From the NCBI GenBank assembly GCA_948468045.1, contig CAOKGO010000007.1, positions 1 through 64,000 on the forward strand: 64,000 nt of DNA, given 5' to 3'. A program made the translations under genes and the position numbers. The first letter of the stretch is position 1. Each line of letters starts with the position of its first letter. Shown piece by piece: positions 30,020 to 40,385 of the stretch. This DNA is from an uncultured Clostridium sp. Lineage in GTDB: Bacteria; Bacillota; Clostridia; TANB77; CAG-508. The notes beneath the pieces were generated by a model. The model was not told the origin of the DNA. It was given only the letters and a program-made list of their open reading frames with translations, and searched no databases.

Positions 30020-31757
30020 TTATTTTTCATCTTTATTTATTTTCATATTATCGCCATAGCGTTTTATTTTTTGAGTTGTAGTTTTTTCAAACTCATTATC
30101 ACGAATACCAAAACTCTTAATATGTTTGTAATTAGGCAACTTTTTATTTACATTTGCAACACTATCAGAAATAATCTTCCATAATTCCTCTTTTGTAGGA
30201 ACAGAACCTTTTAAATATTCAGTAATTGCCTCTATATTAGGGTAAATTTGAGCATTTATATATGTTTCATCATCATCATCTTTGTGAATTCCCAAAACAA
30301 GAGCTTCTGAAATCAAAGGATTATCATTTAAATAATACTCAACCTCTTCTGGATAAATATTTTTTCCATTTTTTGTAACAATAACACTTTTACATCTCCC
30401 TGTAATATATAAATATCCATTTTCATCAATTTTGCCTAAATCTCCAGTATGAAACCAACCATCAATAATAGTTTCTTTAGTTTTTTGTTCATCTTCATAA
30501 TATCCAAGCATAATATTTGGACCTTTTACTAAAATTTCTCCAACACCCTCAGTATTTGGGTTATCAATTTTATATTCTACATTTGGAATAGGAAGTCCGA
30601 GCCGCATCATCTTTTTGGAAAAAGTCAGTATTTCCAGCAACTAGGGGAGAACATTCTGTTAATCCATAACCTTGTAGAGTCATAAGTTTTAAAGCTTTAA
30701 AATCTGATACAATTTCTGGGTTGGCAGCAGCAGCACCTACAATAAAAACACGAAGTCTTCCACCTAAAGTGTTTTTTACCTTATTTCTTACAATCTTTTT
30801 TAAATAAAAAGGTAAATTATAAAAAGGATTTCCATCAGGTTTTTTGTATTTTTCAGGTAATGATTTATTCATATTTTTTACAATGTTTTTATGAACATTT
30901 TCTAATAGTAAAGGCACACATAAAACAACAGATGGATGAAACTCTCCAAGATTTTTTGTAATATATCTTAAGCCCTCACAATGAGCTATACTTGCACCAC
31001 TATAAATAGGTAATAAAAAACCTAAAGTACATTCATAAGTATGGTGTAAAGGCAAAATAGAGAAAAATAAATCACTTCTTTTTACTTTTACAATACCATA
31101 AGTTGATAAAATATTTGAGCATATATTTCTTTGTGACAAACAAACTCCTTTTGCATTTCCTGTAGTTCCAGAGGTAAAAAGCAAAATACGCATTTCATCT
31201 GGGTTAATTTCAATTTTATCAAAATCATCTTTTCCGTTTTCATAAGAAGCTTTACCAGCTAACAATAAGCTTTCAAAAGAAGTTGTATCTTTTTTATCAA
31301 AAGGTACAAAAACTGTATTTTGATTTTTTAATTTATGCCTGTTTTCTAAAATAATGTCTAAATGTTTGCTGTCACCTAAAATACATACAGTTTCAGAAAC
31401 ATTCATAAAATTAATAACATCATCATTGTGTAATTCTTTATCAATAGGCACTACAATACCAACAATACTAGCTGCTAAGTAAGAAACACACCAATAGTAA
31501 CTGTTTTTTCCAATAACTGCAATGCGTTTATTTAAAAAGCCCTTTTCTAATAAACTTGTCCCAAGATTAACAATATCATTTTTAAATTGTGCATAAGTAA
31601 TAGAAATTATATTTCCATTCTCATCTTTGGTTTTAAAGGCAGTTCTTGAACGATAGATGTCACAAGATCTATATAACATATCTTTAAAATTTGTAACTTC
31701 TTCTGTTTTGTGATATTTAGTTTTTAGTTGTTCAGCTATGGAAAGATTTTTTTTCAT
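30020..31757 (-). CDS. AMP-forming acyl-CoA synthetase, +1 frameshift at CGG
   Basis: Activates a long-chain fatty acid with ATP and CoA. ATG 31757 (minus strand) follows AAAGGAG and is preferred over an upstream in-frame ATG. The ATP motif LLFTSGTTGNAKGV and LQGYGLTECSPLV are intact. At 30599-30597 CGG follows KDDAA; the first frame then ends after 9 codons. A one-base advance gives GLPIPNVEYKIDNPNTEGVG and the C-terminal catalytic domain (GWFHTGDLGKIDENGYLYITGR). Restored length 578 residues. A paralogue lies at 50959-52681, also with a CGG site but at a different position. The substrate chain length is not determinable. Confidence 0.9.
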
Positions 31758-31821
31758 TTTTAAAATTCTCCTTTTTGGTATAGTTAATTGGTTAATTTTA
31801 TTACAAAAGTCATAATAGTTT

Positions 31822-32622
31822 TTATTGATAGCGATAAAATACAAAATTAGTATTTTGGGTTATATTTAAACTGCCATCATAAATTGATTTACCATTATTT
31901 TCTAAAGGAATATCAATAAACACTGTAACTTTAAATTCTTCATCTAAATTATTGGTAATATATATATCAAAAGAAAGTTTACTACTTATTGTGTCTAATC
32001 CAATATTAAATCTTTTAAGAAGAGAACCATCATATGTAATAGGTGTACTTGTATCTGTTATTGTATAATCTGTTTTGATGTTTTGATTTACATAGCTAAG
32101 TGTAATTGGATTTGCTAAATTGTTGTATAATATAGGTGTATCTAAATTAGCTTCATCTTCTGATGTAACTGTAAAATCTAAACTTTCTACTATTTCATTT
32201 TCTAGAACGAAATCACTTTTTGCAAATTGGTTTAAAGGTTTGAAAAATAACTTAGGTTCACCAACTTGTGGGTTAGATGAAAATTGAACATTTTTAATAC
32301 AAACTTTTTTAAAAGTATTTTCTAATGTTTTTTCTTCTTTAGAGGAATTATTAATAAAAATTGCTATATCTGTGTATTGGTATAAATTTTCAATTGTAAA
32401 ATTAGAAACAGAGCCAGTTTTATTTTTGGCATCACAATTACTAAATAAAACAATTTTATTAACTTGAAAAACTGTTTTATCATTCTTATTGGCAAATGGC
32501 AAAATATCTTTTTCAAAATTCATTTTAATAACGTATTTTTGAAATAGCAAGTAAGCCAACATAAAAACAACAATAAAAAGAATAAAAACAATTATAGTTA
32601 GTATCTTTTTTTTCTTGTCCAT
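31822..32622 (-). CDS. Single-pass membrane protein of unknown function
   Basis: 266 residues, starting after AAAAGGAGG. Residues ~6-28 form one membrane helix (ILTIIVFILFIVVFMLAYLL); the remainder is a beta-rich extracytoplasmic region (SDFVLENEIVESLDFTVTSE). It lies upstream of the acyl-CoA synthetase on the same strand with a 64-base gap, so they may be cotranscribed. No family recognised. No in-frame CGG. Confidence 0.65.
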   Translation of the reverse strand: MDKKKKILTIIVFILFIVVFMLAYLLFQKYVIKMNFEKDILPFANKNDKTVFQVNKIVLFSNCDAKNKTGSVSNFTIENLYQYTDIAIFINNSSKEEKTLENTFKKVCIKNVQFSSNPQVGEPKLFFKPLNQFAKSDFVLENEIVESLDFTVTSEDEANLDTPILYNNLANPITLSYVNQNIKTDYTITDTSTPITYDGSLLKRFNIGLDTISSKLSFDIYITNNLDEEFKVTVFIDIPLENNGKSIYDGSLNITQNTNFVFYRYQ

Positions 32623-32693
32623 AAATTTCCTCCTTTTAAATCCTATATATCATAGTACAAAATCTAAATAAAATCAAGTAATGTTTTAAAAAT

Positions 32694-32727
32694 GAGACAT
32701 TTTAGACCTGTCCCTACTGTCTCATTT
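32694..32727. repeat. Short copy of the GGGACAGGTC repeat family
   Basis: ATGAGACATTTTAGACCTGT then CCCTACTGTCTCAT; the ends can pair, with TTTT following. May end transcription between divergent genes. Confidence 0.6.
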
Positions 32728-32809
32728 TAAAATTCCAAATTTATTCATTGACAAAAAATTAGTAAAAAGGTAAAATAATACTAGAATAAATTTAAGAGGG
32801 TATTAAGCC

Positions 32810-34057
32810 ATGAATAAAAAAGCAAAAGATAATGCCAAAAGGCAACAAAAAGTACAAATGAAAATTACGCTAAAAAATGTTATTACCTTTTTAGCTTTTA
32901 TTATTAGTGTATTATACATAGTTATATTTTATAACTATTATTTTGGACAAAGTAGTGTTTATGCTTCTGGAACAATGGATTTAGCGAACACTGAAAATAT
33001 AAAAATAAGTGAAGCTAAGAAAATAAATATAGAAGAAATTATTAGTAAAAATCAAGAAGATGGACAAAAAGAGGAGTATTCAATAGAAGAAGTAACATTA
33101 GAGTACATAACAAAATATAAAAATAATGATAATTTGCCAAAGGGACGTCTGCAAGTTGTTCAAGAAGGAAGAGAAGGAAAACAAGAAATTACAAAAAAAA
33201 GAATTTATAAAAACAGTGAATTAATAAAAGAAGAACAAGTTGCTTGTAAAATAACGAAAGCTTCTGTAAATAAGATTGTAGAAGTTGGAACAGCTAATTA
33301 TGAAAGTAATTATAAAGTACAAGTAGGAGATACTTTATATGTAACATCAGATAGGTTGACAGTTAGAGTAGAACCAGAAGAACAATCACAGAAAATAGCA
33401 ACATTAGCAAAAGATGATGAATTAAAATTATTAGAAATAAGAAATGACTGGTATAAAATCGCAAGTAGTAGTATTATTGGTTATGTTAAGGCAGAAAGTA
33501 CAACATATATTGATAATACACCAAAACAACAAGAAGTTGAAAATAAAAATACAAATAAAATAGAACCATTAAGTTTTGATATGGCTTTAAATAAGCCAAG
33601 TGGATTCTCTTTAGAACAATTTAAAAAAGTTTTAATAGATAACAAAGATACAAATAAAATTTTTGAAAAAAATGCTCAATATTTTTATTACATAGAACAA
33701 CAATATAATATAAACGGAATTTTTGTAGCTTCAGTAGGAATTCATGAAAGTGGCTGGGGAAGTTCAAAAATTGCAAAAGACAAAAATAATTTATTTGGAT
33801 ATGGAGCTTATGATTCAAACCCATATAATGGAGCATATAGTTTTTCAAGTTATTCAGAAAGTATAGACTTACTTGCTAGAGTATTTGTAAAATATTATAT
33901 AAATCCAAAAGGAACATCTATATATGGTGGAGAAAAAGCAGTTGGAACTTATTATAACGGACCAACACTAACAGGAATAAACAAAAAATATGCCACAGAT
34001 AAGAATTGGGCTAATGGAGTTTTTGCTCATATGAAATATTTATACAATAAATTGTAA
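32810..34057 (+). CDS. Membrane-anchored peptidoglycan glucosaminidase with G5 and SH3 domains
   Basis: 415 residues. Residues ~23-47 form a membrane anchor (NVITFLAFIISVLYIVIFY). Residues ~85-165 are a G5 domain (EEVTLEYITKYKNN...VVEVGT type), ~175-240 a bacterial SH3 domain (LYVTSDRLTVRVEPEEQSQK), and ~265-415 a GH73-type N-acetylglucosaminidase (GIFVASVGIHESGWGSSKIA, then NNLFGYGAYD). The likely catalytic Glu is in HESGWG. It should cut cell-wall glycan outside the membrane, in growth or cell separation. Two out-of-frame CGG (AAC GGA) leave the frame intact. Confidence 0.87.
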   Translation: MNKKAKDNAKRQQKVQMKITLKNVITFLAFIISVLYIVIFYNYYFGQSSVYASGTMDLANTENIKISEAKKINIEEIISKNQEDGQKEEYSIEEVTLEYITKYKNNDNLPKGRLQVVQEGREGKQEITKKRIYKNSELIKEEQVACKITKASVNKIVEVGTANYESNYKVQVGDTLYVTSDRLTVRVEPEEQSQKIATLAKDDELKLLEIRNDWYKIASSSIIGYVKAESTTYIDNTPKQQEVENKNTNKIEPLSFDMALNKPSGFSLEQFKKVLIDNKDTNKIFEKNAQYFYYIEQQYNINGIFVASVGIHESGWGSSKIAKDKNNLFGYGAYDSNPYNGAYSFSSYSESIDLLARVFVKYYINPKGTSIYGGEKAVGTYYNGPTLTGINKKYATDKNWANGVFAHMKYLYNKL

Positions 34058-34083
34058 AAAATTCTTGCTATTTTTTACAATTT
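34049..34083 (+). terminator. Hairpin overlapping the 3' end of the glucosaminidase gene
   Basis: ATTGTAAAAAA pairs with TTTTTTACAAT, the stem beginning within the last codons and stop of the gene. Confidence 0.5.
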
Positions 34084-34150
34084 ATTGTATGATATTTAAG
34101 TAGAATAAAAAACATGCCTCTTTTGTTCTTTAGGAAGGAATGAGTTAAAT

Positions 34151-34558
34151 ATGAAAAAAGGAATAATAGTAATAACACTTATCATGCTAATTATAGGAAT
34201 ATTTTTCATAGCTAATAAGTCATATGCAGAAGAAAAAGCAATTGATGATAAAACAGAAAGCAAAATTATTGAAATCAAAGATAGTAACTTAAAATCATTA
34301 GAAGACTACAAAGTAAAATATGGTTCAGAAAGTTATGGAACAGTAGCATATATTTTAAATATTGTACGTATTTATAGTATACCAATATGTTTTTTAGGAA
34401 TTGCTATTGGAGCCATTCATCAATATGTAATTGGTATTAGAAAATTAGATACATTGGAAAGAGGAATGGCGTTTATTGTAACTTGTGTAACACTTTTAAT
34501 TATATGCCAAATTTTACCACTTGCATTTGCAATTTTTGTAAAATTTGGAAGGGGGTAA
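34151..34558 (+). CDS. Small membrane protein, VirB2/pilin-like layout
   Basis: 135 residues after AGGAAGGAATGAG. A signal-like N-terminal helix (GIIVITLIMLIIGIFFIA) ends in YAEEKA, suggesting cleavage. Two further helices lie at residues ~68-90 (IYSIPICFLGIAIGAIHQYV) and ~105-128 (GMAFIVTCVTLLIICQILP). A cleaved leader plus two helices joined by a short basic loop is the layout of VirB2/TrbC-type pilins, but sequence identity to that family cannot be claimed from here. It ends three bases before the next gene, so it should be functionally linked to that ATPase-like protein. Confidence 0.65.
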   Translation: MKKGIIVITLIMLIIGIFFIANKSYAEEKAIDDKTESKIIEIKDSNLKSLEDYKVKYGSESYGTVAYILNIVRIYSIPICFLGIAIGAIHQYVIGIRKLDTLERGMAFIVTCVTLLIICQILPLAFAIFVKFGRG

Positions 34559-34561
34559 CAA

Positions 34562-37087
34562 ATGAAAGTTTTATTTGCTGTAAGTAATGAAGAAATATCA
34601 GAATCTATTGTTAAGAAATATCAAAAAGAGTACAAACAAATTATTTCTTACAAAAATGTATATTACTTTAACGCAATATTAAAGGAATTACAAAAAGACA
34701 AAACTTATGATAGAGTAGTCATAAGCGAAGATTTAGAGGCTTTTACACACACTCAATATGACCAAATTGACAAATTTATATTTGAAAAATTAGATAGTAT
34801 TAGTGATGAAGCTTCTAATGTTAGAGGAAATGATACACCTATTATCTTAATATGTTCTGATAGAAGAACAAAATCTGAGCCAATGCTAGTAAAAATATTT
34901 GGGATTGGTATTTATAATGCTATCATTGGAAATGATAGAAGTATAGATGAGGTTTGCAGATTAATAAATAGACCTCGTACAAAGAAAGAAGCAAAAGTTT
35001 ATTATAAAATTGACACAGAAGATGTTAATTATCAAGCAGAAAATGAAAATGATGTAAGTGAAATGGAAATTCAAAACATTGTTGCTCATTATAAAAGATT
35101 AGGGAAAAATGAAGATAGATATATAGACAGTTTCAATAATATAGCTGCACAATATAATGACACACAATTAAGGATTATTACTAAATTTTTACCATTAAAT
35201 GTGCGTGCAGTATTAGAAGAAAAATCACCTAAATATCAACAAATCATGTCATTTAATAATAGTGTTTCAGAAAATTTAAGAAAGAACAGAAATGAAAAAG
35301 AAGATGATGGACCAAGTCAAATTTTATTAAAATCACAAAATAAAGATACAATACTTTCAAAACCAGTTGTTATACCATCTGCTATTAATATGAGTGGAAA
35401 TAAAAAGCTAGCAAAACATAAACCAACAACAGTAGCACAAGAAACATCAAGAGAAATACCATCAGTACAACCAAGACCAGTAGTTGCACAACAAGCAAAA
35501 GCAGTTGAACAACAACCAGTAGCACAACAACCAAAAATTGATCAGAAGTCAATATTTGAACAAATGGAAGAAATAAAACCAAATACAGTATTAGAACCAA
35601 TTGTAGAGGGATTGGATGATTTTGAGATATTTGAAGAAGACCAAGTAAAAGAATCAGCACAAGAGGTAACAGAACCTGTAAAAGTAGAACCAGTACAGCC
35701 TGTAAAACGAGGAAGAGGAAGACCAAGAAAAAATCCTGTTCCAAGTGATGAGCCACCAAAACCAAAACGTGGAAGAGGAAGACCAAGAAAAAATCCGCTT
35801 CCTGAAGCTGAAGGTGAAAAAACAATTCAAGAGGAAATGTTACCTGGTTTCGAAGATGTTGTTACACAACCAAAAACAGAACAAAATGAAACAGTGGCAG
35901 ATTTTGAACAAGAAAACGTATTACCAGGGCTAGAAGAAGCTGAAGACATGATTTTACCAGGAATAAATCAAGAGCTAGAAGAAATGGTTTTACCAGGAAT
36001 AAATGAAGAACAAGAAGAAATGATGTTACCAGGTTTTGGTGAGATTAACGAACCAGTAATGCAAAATAATTTTACACAACAACAAGAACCAATAATACAA
36101 AATAATTTTGAACAACAACAATATGTACCACAACCATCATTTTATTCAAATAATAGTGATAATGAAGAAGATGATGAAGAAGTATATGAAGAAATTGATT
36201 TAAGCCAATTACTTACACCAGATAAGAAAATAGTAACTTTTGTTGGAACTAGCAAAAATGGAACATCATTTATAGTTAATAATATTGCAGAACTAATGTC
36301 ATCAATTGGAATTAATACGGCAATATTAGATACAACACAAAATAGAAATTCTTATTACATTTATACAAAAAATGAAGAACCATTAAGAGAAATAGCAACA
36401 CATAGTATAGAAAGACTTTCTCAAGGTGTAGCAAAAGGAATTAATGTAAATAAAAATCTTACTGTTTATACTTCATTACCAGATGAAAATAATTCTGTAA
36501 AAAATGTTGATAAAATATTAGAAACATTATTACAAAGTCATTCTTTAATATTAATAGACACAGACTTTGAAACACCAGATAGATATTTCAAAAAATCACA
36601 AGAAACATATTTAGTACAAAGTATGGATATATTAACAATACAACCATTAACAGCATTTTTAAAACAATTAAAAGCAAAGAATATTTTAGATGAAAATAAA
36701 CTAAGAATTGTATTAAATAAAGTTGTAAAAATTAAAGGAATAAAAGATGCAACAATTATTGGAGGAATGGCATTTTATAATGACCCAGCAATGTCTTTTA
36801 TGACAGAATTATTTGATAGAGATAGAATTAAATATGTTTCTATTCCATTTGAAGAAGAAACATATATAAGATACCTAGAGGGAGTTATTCAATGTGAAAT
36901 TTCATCAAAAGGGTACTCAAAAGTATTTACACAAACATTAAGAGAATTAGGAAATATGATATATCCAATGATTACAGCTGGAACACCTAAAAACAATCGC
37001 AATTATCAACCACCATCAGCAAAAACAAATTCTAGAGGATTTTCTTCTAGTATGAATAGTACATTGGATAAAATGAGAGGATATTAA
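34562..37087 (+). CDS. TadZ/CpaE-like ATPase with central AT-hook motifs
   Basis: 841 residues. Residues 1-130 look like an atypical receiver domain (MKVLFAVSNEEISESIVKKY, DRVVISEDLEA). A long disordered Gln/Pro/Glu-rich middle contains two AT-hook-like motifs, KRGRGRPRKNP, near residues 381 and 401, and repeated acidic PGI/LPG motifs (MILPGINQELEEMVLPGI). Residues ~555-820 resemble the MinD-type ATPase of TadZ/CpaE pilus-positioning proteins (IVTFVGTSKNGTSFIVNNIA), but the Walker A is altered (GTSKNGTS rather than KGGxGKT), so ATP hydrolysis is doubtful. TadZ localises Tad pilus machinery. The preceding VirB2-like and following GAF-GGDEF genes suggest a polar or pilus regulatory module. Confidence 0.7.
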   Translation: MKVLFAVSNEEISESIVKKYQKEYKQIISYKNVYYFNAILKELQKDKTYDRVVISEDLEAFTHTQYDQIDKFIFEKLDSISDEASNVRGNDTPIILICSDRRTKSEPMLVKIFGIGIYNAIIGNDRSIDEVCRLINRPRTKKEAKVYYKIDTEDVNYQAENENDVSEMEIQNIVAHYKRLGKNEDRYIDSFNNIAAQYNDTQLRIITKFLPLNVRAVLEEKSPKYQQIMSFNNSVSENLRKNRNEKEDDGPSQILLKSQNKDTILSKPVVIPSAINMSGNKKLAKHKPTTVAQETSREIPSVQPRPVVAQQAKAVEQQPVAQQPKIDQKSIFEQMEEIKPNTVLEPIVEGLDDFEIFEEDQVKESAQEVTEPVKVEPVQPVKRGRGRPRKNPVPSDEPPKPKRGRGRPRKNPLPEAEGEKTIQEEMLPGFEDVVTQPKTEQNETVADFEQENVLPGLEEAEDMILPGINQELEEMVLPGINEEQEEMMLPGFGEINEPVMQNNFTQQQEPIIQNNFEQQQYVPQPSFYSNNSDNEEDDEEVYEEIDLSQLLTPDKKIVTFVGTSKNGTSFIVNNIAELMSSIGINTAILDTTQNRNSYYIYTKNEEPLREIATHSIERLSQGVAKGINVNKNLTVYTSLPDENNSVKNVDKILETLLQSHSLILIDTDFETPDRYFKKSQETYLVQSMDILTIQPLTAFLKQLKAKNILDENKLRIVLNKVVKIKGIKDATIIGGMAFYNDPAMSFMTELFDRDRIKYVSIPFEEETYIRYLEGVIQCEISSKGYSKVFTQTLRELGNMIYPMITAGTPKNNRNYQPPSAKTNSRGFSSSMNSTLDKMRGY

Positions 37088-37112
37088 GACAAAATGTAAA
37101 GGAGGAAAAAAC

Positions 37113-38253
37113 GTGATAATAGTAGTTGTAGTAATCTTAGTTTTAATAGTATTAGGATTAATTGTCTATAATGTAACAATACATAAAAAGATACAAAAAT
37201 TCAAAAATATGAACCAAAAGATTACTAATCTATATGTTGTTCAAGATTTTATGAATGCAATAGGAGAAACATCAACGGTTGAACAAAAAATCAAAAAAAT
37301 AAATGACATTTTAATTGAAAGATATGAAATAAAATATTCAACCATTGTTGTATTTGATGGAGCACAATACCAAGTAAAAGCTTCTAATGTAGATAAAAAA
37401 CATTGGGGAGCATTGAAGACTTTGCAAAATGTAGATATGTTTAAAGATAGCATTCAATCTGCAACACCTAAATATGTAACAGTAAATAACGAAAATGAAA
37501 GACTTCCATATCAAGAAATGGAATTTGGAAGAGCAAAATCAGCTATATTTTTTCCTCTTTATATTGATAATGTATATATTGGATATTGGATTATAGAAAG
37601 TGGAACACCACATGATTTTGACAATGTAGATACAACAGTATTAGAAGTTATCAAAGAAAATATAGTATCTGTTTTAAAAACAGTAGTACATCAAAAAACA
37701 TTAGAATCCATTGTAAGAACAGACTTGTTTACTGGATTGTATTCAGAAGAATACTTATATGGAGAAGGAAAGAAAATTATAGATCAATATACAATATCTA
37801 CAATTTGTATGTTTAAAATTATAAATATACAAGAAATCAATAAAAAATATTGTAGAGAATTAGGAAACAAAGTAATTACACAAATTAGCAAATATATAGA
37901 AGAAAATATATCAAAAGACTATGTATTTGTAAGATACATGGGACCAAAATTTGTAATTGCCTTTTCAGGAGTAGAAACTAATCGGAGTAGCAGATTTTTT
38001 AAATGAAATTAAAGAAAAATTAGAAACAATGCAAATTACTTTAACAGATGAAGAAAGACAACAATTTAATTTAGAAGCAAAATTAATGAAAGATGAGCCA
38101 CAAGGAGCAAATTGCGTAGATGTTGCGGTTCCAAAGCTAAATTTTGCTATATCATCTTATTACAAGGGAACAGGACTAGAAGAAGTACTAAAAAAACTAG
38201 AAGAGTACTTAGACCATGCAGATATTAGTGAAAGTGATATTACTAATATATAA
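37113..38253 (+). CDS. Membrane GAF-GGDEF-like protein, +1 frameshift at CGG
   Basis: GTG start after AAAGGAGG. A single membrane helix (residues ~2-19) is followed by a coiled segment, a GAF domain (~35-190) and a degenerate GGDEF domain (RTDLFTGLYSEEYLYGEG). The active-site loop reads MGPKF instead of GGDEF, so it probably binds rather than makes cyclic-di-GMP. At 37983 CGG follows SGVETN; the first frame stops after five more codons. A one-base advance gives GVADFLNEIKEKLETMQIT and runs to 38253, supplying the C-terminal helices of the domain. Restored length 379 residues. It lies 25 bases after the TadZ-like gene, so likely in one operon. Confidence 0.82.
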
Positions 38254-38409
38254 AGACGTTGAAAAATAATTACAATTTTGGTTACGTCAAATTTCATTTA
38301 TAACGCAGTCACATATAAAAATATGCTCCTTTGCCGTATAAATAAAAATTTTCCTTACCAAAATTTAATTCTTTTCCAACATAAAAATTAAAGGAGAGGT
38401 GGAGATAAA

Positions 38410-38667
38410 ATGGAATTTGACAAAACTATGCATTTTAAAGTTGAAAGAGAAGAAAATGTAAAATGTAGAGAAATCTTAAAAGAAGTGTATGAAGCATTAG
38501 TAGAAAAAGGATATAACCCAATAAACCAAATTGTTGGATATATCTTATCAGGAGACCCAACATATATAACAAGTCACAAAGATGCAAGAAATAAAATAAG
38601 AACTGTTGAAAGAGATGAACTATTAGAAAAAATGGTAAAAGATTATATAGGATTAGATGAAAAATAA
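38410..38667 (+). CDS. ireB: IreB family regulatory phosphoprotein (DUF965)
   Basis: 85 residues, the family length. In enterococci IreB is a substrate of the serine/threonine kinase IreK and affects cephalosporin resistance. Diagnostic residues: [20 protein letters not shown] and [12 protein letters not shown]. The classic Firmicutes order ireB-ruvX-DUF1292 follows. It ends two bases before ruvX. No in-frame CGG. Confidence 0.93.
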   Translation: MEFDKTMHFKVEREENVKCREILKEVYEALVEKGYNPINQIVGYILSGDPTYITSHKDARNKIRTVERDELLEKMVKDYIGLDEK

Positions 38668-38669
38668 AA

Positions 38670-39122
38670 ATGAGAATATTAGGAATTGATTATGGAGAAG
38701 CAAGAGTAGGAGTGGCAATAACAGATGCGTTAAATATCACAGCACAAGGACTAGAAACGATACAAAGAAAAGGATCAGATAAAATTGTTTTGAAAAGACT
38801 AGATGAAATATTATCAAATTATGAAGTAGAAACAATAGTAGTCGGAATGCCATTTTCTCTAAATGGGACAATCTCTAAAAGAGCTGAAATAACGCAAGAA
38901 TTTGTCCACAAATTAAAATGTAAATATAACAAAATAAAAATAGACACAATTGATGAAAGATTAACAACAGTTGAAGCACACAAAACAATGAATCTTTTAG
39001 AAATAAATAAGAATAAAAAGAAAAATATAGTAGATACTATATCTGCAGTATATATTTTAGAAACTTATTTAAATAAATTAAAAAATTCATTGAAAAAAAA
39101 TAAAAATAGGTTATTATATTAA
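38670..39122 (+). CDS. ruvX: Holliday-junction resolvase-like / pre-16S rRNA nuclease
   Basis: 150 residues (YqgF family). The enzyme processes the 5' end of 16S rRNA in E. coli; the fold is RNase H-like. MRILGIDYGEARVGVAI supplies the first acidic residue, VVGMPFSLNG the second region, and DERLTTVEA the third. GTC GGA at 38841 is an out-of-frame CGG and is harmless. It directly abuts ireB. Confidence 0.94.
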   Translation: MRILGIDYGEARVGVAITDALNITAQGLETIQRKGSDKIVLKRLDEILSNYEVETIVVGMPFSLNGTISKRAEITQEFVHKLKCKYNKIKIDTIDERLTTVEAHKTMNLLEINKNKKKNIVDTISAVYILETYLNKLKNSLKKNKNRLLY

Positions 39123-39153
39123 ATATAATAAAAAAATTGAAAGGAGAAAAATA

Positions 39154-39471
39154 ATGGAAGAAAACTTTGAAGGATTAGAAGGAGAGGAATTAGATAATAT
39201 CGTAATTCTAAATGATGAAGAAGGAAATGAAGTAAAATTTGAATTTTTAGACTTAGTAGAATTAGACAATGAAGAATATGTTGTATTATTACCTGTTACA
39301 GAAGAAGGAGAAGAAGAAGAGGGAGAAGTAGTAATACTAAAAGTAGAAGACATAGATAATGAAGAATCAGATGAAGAATCTTATGTAAGTGTTGAAGATG
39401 AAGACATACTAAACAAAGTATTTGAAATGTTCAAAGAAAAATTCAAAGATGACTTCGACTTTGTAGACTAA
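39154..39471 (+). CDS. DUF1292 acidic protein
   Basis: 105 residues, strongly acidic, matching the DUF1292 family (YrzB) that follows ruvX in Firmicutes: VILNDEEGNEVKFEFLDLVE and EEYVVLLPV. Function unknown. RBS AAAGGAG. Confidence 0.88.
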   Translation: MEENFEGLEGEELDNIVILNDEEGNEVKFEFLDLVELDNEEYVVLLPVTEEGEEEEGEVVILKVEDIDNEESDEESYVSVEDEDILNKVFEMFKEKFKDDFDFVD

Positions 39472-39473
39472 TG

Positions 39474-39500
39474 TCGTATTGGGGACGTTTCTTTTGCGAT
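39474..39500. repeat. Copy of the TTGGGGACGTTTC repeat
   Basis: GTCGTATTGGGGACGTTTCT, beginning just after the DUF1292 stop. Same sequence as 60325-60350. Confidence 0.55.
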
Positions 39501-39536
39501 ATTTTTATGTTAATTTAATTTTATAGGAGAGAACAA

Positions 39537-40028
39537 ATGAAGAATTTATCAACATGGATGTTAGTAATGTTTGCAAGTCTATTTTGGATACTTAGAATAG
39601 CTGTGGCAGTTAGCTATGAAATGGGAACAGATATAGCAGGAATTACACCATTAAACCAAGGTATGGAAATTGCCCTATTATTTATTGTACTAATATGTAT
39701 GATATTAATTGTAAAAAGGAAAATAATTGGTAGCCTTATCTATTTATTAGCTTATGGAATGTATTTTGGAGGAGATTTAGTAATAGGACTTAACAATATG
39801 TTTGCCGAAAGTAGCAATATTACTGCATCTAATTTAGGAATATATTTGAATACATTTGTTAATTTAATTGGTGTTATTATACCAATTGCTATTTTGTTTG
39901 ATTTATTAATGGATAAAAATAGAAAAGCAAATCCGAAAGACAAAAAAACAGATTGGTTTTACAATAATAAAGATTTTGACAGAGAAAAAGATGATAGAGC
40001 AGATACAAATAATTATAGAACCTTGTAA
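39537..40028 (+). CDS. Four-helix membrane protein of unknown function
   Basis: 163 residues after AGGAGAG. Four hydrophobic segments (ASLFWILRIAVAVSY; IALLFIVLICMILIV; IIGSLIYLLAYGMYFGGDLV; LIGVIIPIAILFDLLMD) are followed by a charged cytoplasmic tail. I do not recognise the family. Confidence 0.7.
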   Translation: MKNLSTWMLVMFASLFWILRIAVAVSYEMGTDIAGITPLNQGMEIALLFIVLICMILIVKRKIIGSLIYLLAYGMYFGGDLVIGLNNMFAESSNITASNLGIYLNTFVNLIGVIIPIAILFDLLMDKNRKANPKDKKTDWFYNNKDFDREKDDRADTNNYRTL

Positions 40029-40074
40029 GATGTTTTTTTGAGATTAGGAGAACAAAATATATGTAGTGTTTCAC

Positions 40075-40216
40075 TTACATTTAATTGTTCGTTTGCTAAG
40101 AATGTTTGATGTTATAGGAAAATCTTTGATTTTCCTATAACAGAACAAAAGTGGCATGATTAAAATTTTATGACCTTTTAGATAACTTTTCATGCTACGT
40201 CTTTGTTCGCCTAACA
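40075..40216. repeat. Intergenic palindromic repeat, copy J (rearranged orientation)
   Basis: GTTATAGGAAAATC...GATTTTCCTATAAC hairpin at 40112-40141, followed by GAACAAAAGTGGCATGATTA and GTCTTTGTTCGCC in reverse orientation to copies A-D. Confidence 0.65.
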
Positions 40217-40385
40217 TAAAAAACACAAATGCCTATCATATGATAGGTATTTGTTTATTATAAGCAAATAAAAAAGGAGAAAGTTATAAAATAAATTGGT
40301 AAAGAGGTAAAAGGGAGTCTATTAGAAAAATGCAATGACATATGATAAAGCTTTATGGTCAGATTGCCATATAATAATGAAATAG

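Noticed and set aside
35385..35825. Long minus-strand open frame opposite the AT-hook/Gln-rich region
   Set aside because: It is Leu/Val-rich low-complexity sequence produced by reading the repetitive Gln/Glu/Pro codons backwards, with no ribosome binding site.
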